From assembly GCF_023913755.1 (NCBI RefSeq), contig NZ_JAMXBJ010000047.1, forward strand, positions 186,001 through 250,000: a stretch of 64,000 bases of DNA, in the 5' to 3' direction. The notes beneath the pieces were generated by a model. It did not search any database. It saw nothing but the letters and a program-made list of their open reading frames with translations, and was not told the DNA's origin. The position numbers and the translations under genes are program-made. Positions 60,047 to 64,000 of this stretch are shown in pieces; position 1 is the stretch's first letter, and every line of letters starts with the position of its first letter. The stretch is from Pseudarthrobacter cellobiosi. GTDB lineage: Bacteria; Actinomycetota; Actinomycetes; Actinomycetales; Micrococcaceae.

Positions 60047-61072
60047 TTAAAGGAAGCGCAGGACCACATTGCCCCGCTTGCGTCCGGTGTCCACGAAGCG
60101 GTGGGCCTCGACGACGTCGGCGAGGTTGTAGGTCCTGTCGATGACTGCCGGGTACTTGCCTTCCTCCGCGAGGCTCACTAGGTAAGCGACGTCGTCGGCG
60201 GTGTACGTGAGCTTGAGGCCGCCAAAAGTGACCAGCTTGCCGCTTCGGCGGCTCTGTCCTCGTGCGCCGAGCATGCCTTTGAGGTCGGCGATGACCAGGA
60301 GCAGGGCACCTCCCGGCGCGATGCTCCCTTGCACCCTCGCGAACGGGGCGTTCCCCACGCAGTCCATGACGACGTCGTACGCTGTGCCGTCTCCGGTGAA
60401 ATCCGCTGCGGTGTAGTCGATGAAGCCGTCCGCGCCGAGGGATTCCACCAGTTCCCTGTTGGCCCCGCTGCTCACAGCGGTGACGTGGGCGCCGAGGTGC
60501 TTGGCCAGCTGGATGGCGGCCGTTCCCACCGCTCCCGAGGCGCCGTTGATAAGAACCGTGTCGCCGGACTTGATGGCCGCCATGCCCAGGAAGGTTTTCG
60601 CCGTGAGTCCGCCGAAGAGCAGCGTGACGGCTTCCTCGAAGCTCATGTTCCGGGGTTTGGTGGCGATGGGCCCGTCCGCCGGGACCGACACGTACTCGGC
60701 ATGCCCTCCGAATTTTGCGCCGAGCATCGCAATAACCTCATCGCCAGCCCGGAAGGCGGTCACGCCCGGGCTGATGGACTCCACCACCCCGGCCACGTCC
60801 ATGCCGAGGACACGGGTCCGCGGGCGGAAGAGGCCGAGGGTCAGGGCCGTGAGAGCCCCGAGTCCCTTGGGGACATTGCGGCTGCGGACGCGGTGGTCGG
60901 CGACGCTGACCGTGCTGGCCATGACTCTGATGAGCACCTCTCCGGCGCGCGGAGCGGGCTGTGCGATCTCCTCGACGCGGACCACATCCGGCCCGCCGAA
61001 CCGGCGGTTGGTCGCGGCTTTCATGGTCCGTGCTCCCGCGGCTGCAGCTACCGCCGGCTGGCTTGGGTTCAT
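60047..61072 (-). CDS. Zinc-independent quinone-oxidoreductase-type MDR dehydrogenase
   Basis: The 341-aa medium-chain reductase has RFGGPDVVRVEEIAQPAP, NGASGAVGTAAIQLAKHLGAHVTAV (NADPH loop AxGxxG), DYTAADF and GGALLLVIAD. Structural zinc cysteines are absent, as in QOR/zeta-crystallin-like enzymes. The ATG at 61072 has a strong GAGGAG site; an ATG at 61024 (MKAATN) is the alternative core start. Divergent TetR gene with two operators in between suggests induction by an electrophile or quinone. Confidence 0.9.
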   Translation of the reverse strand: MNPSQPAVAAAAGARTMKAATNRRFGGPDVVRVEEIAQPAPRAGEVLIRVMASTVSVADHRVRSRNVPKGLGALTALTLGLFRPRTRVLGMDVAGVVESISPGVTAFRAGDEVIAMLGAKFGGHAEYVSVPADGPIATKPRNMSFEEAVTLLFGGLTAKTFLGMAAIKSGDTVLINGASGAVGTAAIQLAKHLGAHVTAVSSGANRELVESLGADGFIDYTAADFTGDGTAYDVVMDCVGNAPFARVQGSIAPGGALLLVIADLKGMLGARGQSRRSGKLVTFGGLKLTYTADDVAYLVSLAEEGKYPAVIDRTYNLADVVEAHRFVDTGRKRGNVVLRFL

Positions 61073-61096
61073 GGTTTGGCTCCTCGATTTTCCATG

Positions 61097-61153
61097 AGGT
61101 GTACGACGTACACCTATCTGATGGGACTGACATTAGGTGTACTTAGTACACTT
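61097..61153. promoter_or_regulatory. Twin TetR operators
   Basis: AGGTGTACGACGTACACCT (61097-61115) and AGGTGTACTTAGTACACTT (61135-61153) share GTGTAC-N3-GTACAC and are centred 38 bp apart, between the divergent tetR and dehydrogenase genes. They cover both likely promoters. Confidence 0.8.
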
Positions 61154-61192
61154 GTCAATGGAAGATGTTTGCAGCGTCGGAAGCAGGGAACA

Positions 61193-61924
61193 GTGACTCA
61201 GCAGATTGCCGTGGAACGCCGGCCGCGGTTGAACCGGGATCGTGTGCTGCAGGCGGCCGTCTCCCTCGCCGACGAGGTGGGGATCGGCCCGCTGAGCATG
61301 CGCCGCCTCGCCCAAGAACTGGACGTGGTGCCGATGGCGCTGTACAAACACGTGGCCAACAAGGAGGAGCTCCTCGACGGCATGGTGGACGTGGTGATAG
61401 GCGAGGTTGACCCTCCCGTTGCCGGTGCTGACTGGAAGAGCACGGTGCGTCTGCGGGTGCTCTCTGCGAGGCGGGTGCTCCAGCGCCACAGGTGGGCCAG
61501 GCGCGTCCTGGAAACCCGCACCAACCCGACCCCCGCCGTCCTTGGCTACATGGATTCGTTCATCGGCATGTTCTTCGCCGGGGGCTTCTCCGTTGACCTC
61601 ACGCACCACGTGATGCATGCCATCGGAAGCCGGATGTGGGGTTTCACGCAGGAACTGTTCGACTCCACGGCCACTTCCGATGACGACGCTCCCGCGCCGG
61701 TGGCACCGGAAGTCCAGGCTGCCATGTTCCAGGAAATGTCCGCCAGCTACCCGAACGTCCTGCAAGTGGCGACTGCTGCCAGCCACGATGACGGCTCGGT
61801 AGTCGGCAGCGGCTGCGACGACCAGTTCGAGTTCGAGTTCGCCCTGGACCTCCTCCTGGACGGCATCGAACGGCTCCACCAACGGGACTGGACGTCCAGG
61901 GGTGCGCGGCTGGAGCGGGGATAA
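61193..61924 (+). CDS. TetR-family regulator (TetR_C_1-type effector domain)
   Basis: The 243-aa protein has a TetR HTH ([53 protein letters not shown]) and a helical effector domain. GTG 61193 starts the protein after AGGGAAC. It lies divergent to the MDR dehydrogenase with twin operators, so probably represses both. The C-terminus contains an acidic [18 protein letters not shown] helix seen in tetracycline-repressor-like C-domains. Confidence 0.9.
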   Translation: MTQQIAVERRPRLNRDRVLQAAVSLADEVGIGPLSMRRLAQELDVVPMALYKHVANKEELLDGMVDVVIGEVDPPVAGADWKSTVRLRVLSARRVLQRHRWARRVLETRTNPTPAVLGYMDSFIGMFFAGGFSVDLTHHVMHAIGSRMWGFTQELFDSTATSDDDAPAPVAPEVQAAMFQEMSASYPNVLQVATAASHDDGSVVGSGCDDQFEFEFALDLLLDGIERLHQRDWTSRGARLERG

Positions 61925-61934
61925 AACGGACGCG

Positions 61935-61962
61935 GACAACGGCGGGACCTCCCGCCGTCGTC
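61935..61962. repeat. Palindromic repeat R11
   Basis: GACAACGGCGGGA and TCCCGCCGTCGTC arms (one mismatch) around CC, 10 bp after the TetR stop codon. Confidence 0.85.
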
Positions 61963-62018
61963 AGCTTGCGCCTGTGGGTATCATCGGAGCACCTGTCCCT
62001 TTGATAGTGGAGTTACCC

Positions 62019-62390
62019 ATGCAGCTCGGCGCTTTTTCGATCAGCCTTACCGTCAAGGACATCGCGGCGTCGGCTGCGTTCTACGAGAAACTGGGCTTCA
62101 CCAGTTTCGGCGGCGACATCACGCAGAACTGGCTGATCCTCAAGAACGGCGAGACAGTCATCGGCCTCTTCCAGGGGATGTTCGAGAAGAACATGCTGAC
62201 GTTCAACCCGGGCTGGAGCCAGAACGCGGAAGCGCTGGATTCCTTCACCGATGTGCGCGAGCTCCAGCGGAAACTCAAAGCCGCGGGCACGGAGTTCGTT
62301 TCCGAGGCTGATGAGGCGACCACCGGCCCGGGGAGCTTTATCGTCGTGGATCCGGACGGCAACCCGGTGCTGGTGGATCAGCACGTCTGA
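62019..62390 (+). CDS. VOC/glyoxalase-fold protein
   Basis: The 123-aa protein shows the VOC pattern [44 protein letters not shown] and [16 protein letters not shown]. It is similar to bleomycin-resistance/glyoxalase-like proteins of unknown substrate. The ATG at 62019 begins the first strand; a GTGGAG site lies about 8 nt upstream. No partner gene is nearby. Confidence 0.87.
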   Translation: MQLGAFSISLTVKDIAASAAFYEKLGFTSFGGDITQNWLILKNGETVIGLFQGMFEKNMLTFNPGWSQNAEALDSFTDVRELQRKLKAAGTEFVSEADEATTGPGSFIVVDPDGNPVLVDQHV

Positions 62391-62424
62391 CCGGCCGGCG
62401 GCCGACTCTCGCTAAGGCGGTTAG

Positions 62425-62997
62425 CTAGGGCAGCCGCGACGCCCGCAATAATGTGGCTTCACCGGCGCGCTCAGGCTCCAACGGCACGGGGCTAACCAGC
62501 ACCGCCGGTCCGCGGTGCAGAACGCCGTCGGAAAGCACCCGGCACCGCACGCCACCGCGTCCGCGCATTGCTTTGTGCGCCCCCGGGGCGAGCATCTCAT
62601 CCATCCAGACGCAGGGATGGGCGGGCCGCCCGGCCGTGAGCCGCACCAGGTCTCCCTGGGATTCCAGCGCAAAGTCGTGCCCCAGCAGCGGAGCCAGGTG
62701 GGCGCCTCGGAGCACAACGTTGCGCCGTGTCAGGAGCGGGTCCAGCTGTGCGGTTCCCAGCTCCGCAGCGATGGCCTCGAGTGACTCGATGGCAAACACG
62801 GTGACAGCGGCGTCCATATGCGCGGCCTTGCCGAAGAACCGATCACCGACGATTCCCTTGCCCGCCACCAGCTCCACCCGCCCGGCATCCGTGGTGGGAA
62901 CATCCGCGGCACCCTCGCGGGCCCGGCCGAAGTAGGCGTGCGTCGGCGACACTAGGAGATGCAGGACCTCCACGTCGTACCGATAGGTTTCCGTCAT
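62425..62997 (-). CDS. MOSC-domain protein
   Basis: A 190-aa stand-alone MOSC protein: GKGIVGDRFFGKA, LTRRNVVLRGAHLAPLLG, and the conserved cysteine in RPAHPCVWMDEM that binds the molybdenum cofactor in the family. It may act in sulfur or oxime reduction with molybdenum cofactor, or as a carrier. It is shorter than mARC-type proteins because the N-terminal beta-barrel is absent. Confidence 0.9.
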   Translation of the reverse strand: MTETYRYDVEVLHLLVSPTHAYFGRAREGAADVPTTDAGRVELVAGKGIVGDRFFGKAAHMDAAVTVFAIESLEAIAAELGTAQLDPLLTRRNVVLRGAHLAPLLGHDFALESQGDLVRLTAGRPAHPCVWMDEMLAPGAHKAMRGRGGVRCRVLSDGVLHRGPAVLVSPVPLEPERAGEATLLRASRLP

Positions 62998-63060
62998 GCC
63001 ACAAAACTACTCCGCCGCGCGGGGGCTTAACTGACCGTTCGCGCACGCCCCAAACGCAAA

Positions 63061-63092
63061 CGGACGACGGCGGGAGGTTCCGCCGTCGTCCG
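63061..63092. repeat. Palindromic repeat R12
   Basis: CGGACGACGGCGG and CCGCCGTCGTCCG arms around a 6-nt centre, with the CCCCAAACGCAAA flank upstream, 12 bp past the minus-strand stop at 63105. Confidence 0.87.
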
Positions 63093-63104
63093 CTTGCCTT
63101 ACTG

Positions 63105-63329
63105 CTACGCGGGCAGATCGCGCCTTTCGTGTGTCTGCCCGTAGGGGACATCGCGGCTGACGGCGACCGTGTAGCTGGTGTAGCTGTGCTGTGTGACCAG
63201 GATGCCGTGGCGGCTTTCCGTCATGGCGTGTTCGCGGGCCATTTCCACGGCGGTGTTGAGGTCGTTTTCGACGGTGTCAGGATCGTGGGCTGTGATTGCC
63301 AGGACGAGGTCAGAGTGGCGCTTGATCAT
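63105..63329 (-). CDS. Small hypothetical protein (74 aa)
   Basis: The product (MIKRHSDLVLAITAHDPDTVENDLNTAVEMAREHAMTESRHGILVTQHSYTSYTVAVSRDVPYG...) is a compact alpha/beta protein with no known motif; the even codon use and GAGAAAGAG site upstream support a real gene. Similar short proteins are found in Arthrobacter-like genomes but have no function assigned (from memory). Confidence 0.65.
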   Translation of the reverse strand: MIKRHSDLVLAITAHDPDTVENDLNTAVEMAREHAMTESRHGILVTQHSYTSYTVAVSRDVPYGQTHERRDLPA

Positions 63330-63589
63330 GGTGGTCTCTTTCTCGGCGGGATCCCGGGACTCTGGGTGGGCACAGGCTTCCGGGGCCGGGCGTACCCAGG
63401 AGGCGGAAAGCGGTCGTTCCAGAGGGGTTGCCCGGCATCTCTGATGGGGCGGTGGCCGGCCGAATTGTCCGGCGGGCTGGATCGGCGGAAGCGTTTGTTC
63501 CTACGGATCTGTAGCCAGTGTGCCTGAAGCGACGGTCCCTGGGCAATAGGTGGGCCGAAAAAATCGGGGGAGCCTGACTAAGCGCCAGA

Positions 63590-63619
63590 GTACGACGGCG
63601 GGAGGTCCCGCCGTCGTAC
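63590..63619. repeat. Palindromic repeat R13
   Basis: GTACGACGGCGGGA and TCCCGCCGTCGTAC perfect arms around GG, 10 bp past the stop of the minus-strand ZIP gene. Confidence 0.88.
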
Positions 63620-63629
63620 GGCTCTAGGC

Positions 63630-64000
63630 CTAGGCCTGGACCAGCAGGCCGGTGGCGAACATCAGTCCCATGCCCAGGACGATGCCTGCGCCGGTGAGCG
63701 GGGTGAAGGTCTTGCCCGCGGTGTCCTTGAGCATTGGCAGGAGTTTGACGGCCACCTGGGCTACGGCTCCGGCTCCGATGCCGAGCAGGAAGGCCGCGAG
63801 GGCCGGCTGGTAAACGGTCGCCCCGATGAGGGCTCCGGCGGCCGCGGGGGCTCCTGCGATGAGTCCCAGGATCACCAGGCGGCCCAGGCCGGGGGCTTGT
63901 TTGGCGAGCGGGGTGACGATCGCCAGGCCCTCGGTGGTGTTGTGGATGGCGAAGCCGACGATCAGGGACGCGCCCAGGGCTAGCGAGCCCACCGCGTAAG
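63630..64000 (-). CDS. ZIP-family metal transporter, N-terminal part outside window
   Basis: The visible 123-residue C-terminal part has membrane helices with the ZIP metal motif HNTTEGLAI, then APAAAGALIGATVY and GAGAVAQVAVKLLPM. This is the GufA/ZupT-like branch that imports zinc, iron or other divalent metals. The frame is open to the window edge, so the start lies outside. Confidence 0.88.
   Translation of the reverse strand, partial: YAVGSLALGASLIVGFAIHNTTEGLAIVTPLAKQAPGLGRLVILGLIAGAPAAAGALIGATVYQPALAAFLLGIGAGAVAQVAVKLLPMLKDTAGKTFTPLTGAGIVLGMGLMFATGLLVQA

Overview
The window is high-GC actinobacterial chromosome, most likely from the Arthrobacter/Pseudarthrobacter group (Micrococcaceae). 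This is an inference from base composition, from actinobacteria-typical families (SCO1664-type and MSMEG_4193-type proteins, a DUF222/HNH 13E12-type protein, a VWA/MoxR pair) and from the rich set of carbohydrate and amine catabolic operons. I see no rRNA, tRNA, CRISPR array, integrase or transposase.

Layout. 1-15 kb is mixed: a truncated MFS drug exporter with a divergent MarR regulator, an XRE/membrane-protein pair, a nucleoside deaminase, a heterodimeric ABC exporter, a PD-(D/E)XK-like protein, an SCO1664/phosphomutase pair, a MoxR/VWA pair, a GNAT and an APH-like kinase. 15-23 kb holds a 5'-truncated SDR and a gamma-glutamyl-amine catabolic cluster (permease, glutamine-synthetase-like ligase, C26 hydrolase, aldehyde dehydrogenase, SDR) with a divergent FadR-type regulator. 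23-33.6 kb is a tellurium-resistance-type (Ter) stress operon: three TerD proteins plus a TerD fragment, TelA, two unrecognised proteins, a CitE-like lyase, an 849-aa PRTase-TRSP-StiP-PELOTA fusion and a HAD phosphatase. 33.6-36.6 kb carries a GPP34 protein and a beta-propeller phytase, each followed by a decayed 3' end of the same SDR gene. 36.6-45.4 kb couples a P450/NHL/PDR-reductase operon to a sugar ABC importer through matching LacI-type operators. 45.6-55.1 kb is a complete polyol-type operon: LacI, kinase, CUT2 importer, mannitol-dehydrogenase-family enzyme, SDR, second P-loop kinase and LacD-like aldolase. 55.2-64 kb is mixed: NYN protein, thioredoxin-like and zinc-ribbon proteins, HNH protein, TetR/quinone-oxidoreductase pair, VOC, MOSC and a partial ZIP transporter.

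The most striking feature that is not a gene is a family of 13 near-perfect palindromes with arms around CGGACGACGGCGGGA. Nearly all sit at gene 3' ends, and they divide the window into functional cassettes. Four relics of one SDR 3' end lie directly beside members of this family, which suggests that the palindromes and the SDR tail have taken part in recombination here. The best candidates for undescribed biology are the Ter operon with its unknown members, the P450/sugar-importer regulon, the polyol operon and the palindrome family itself.
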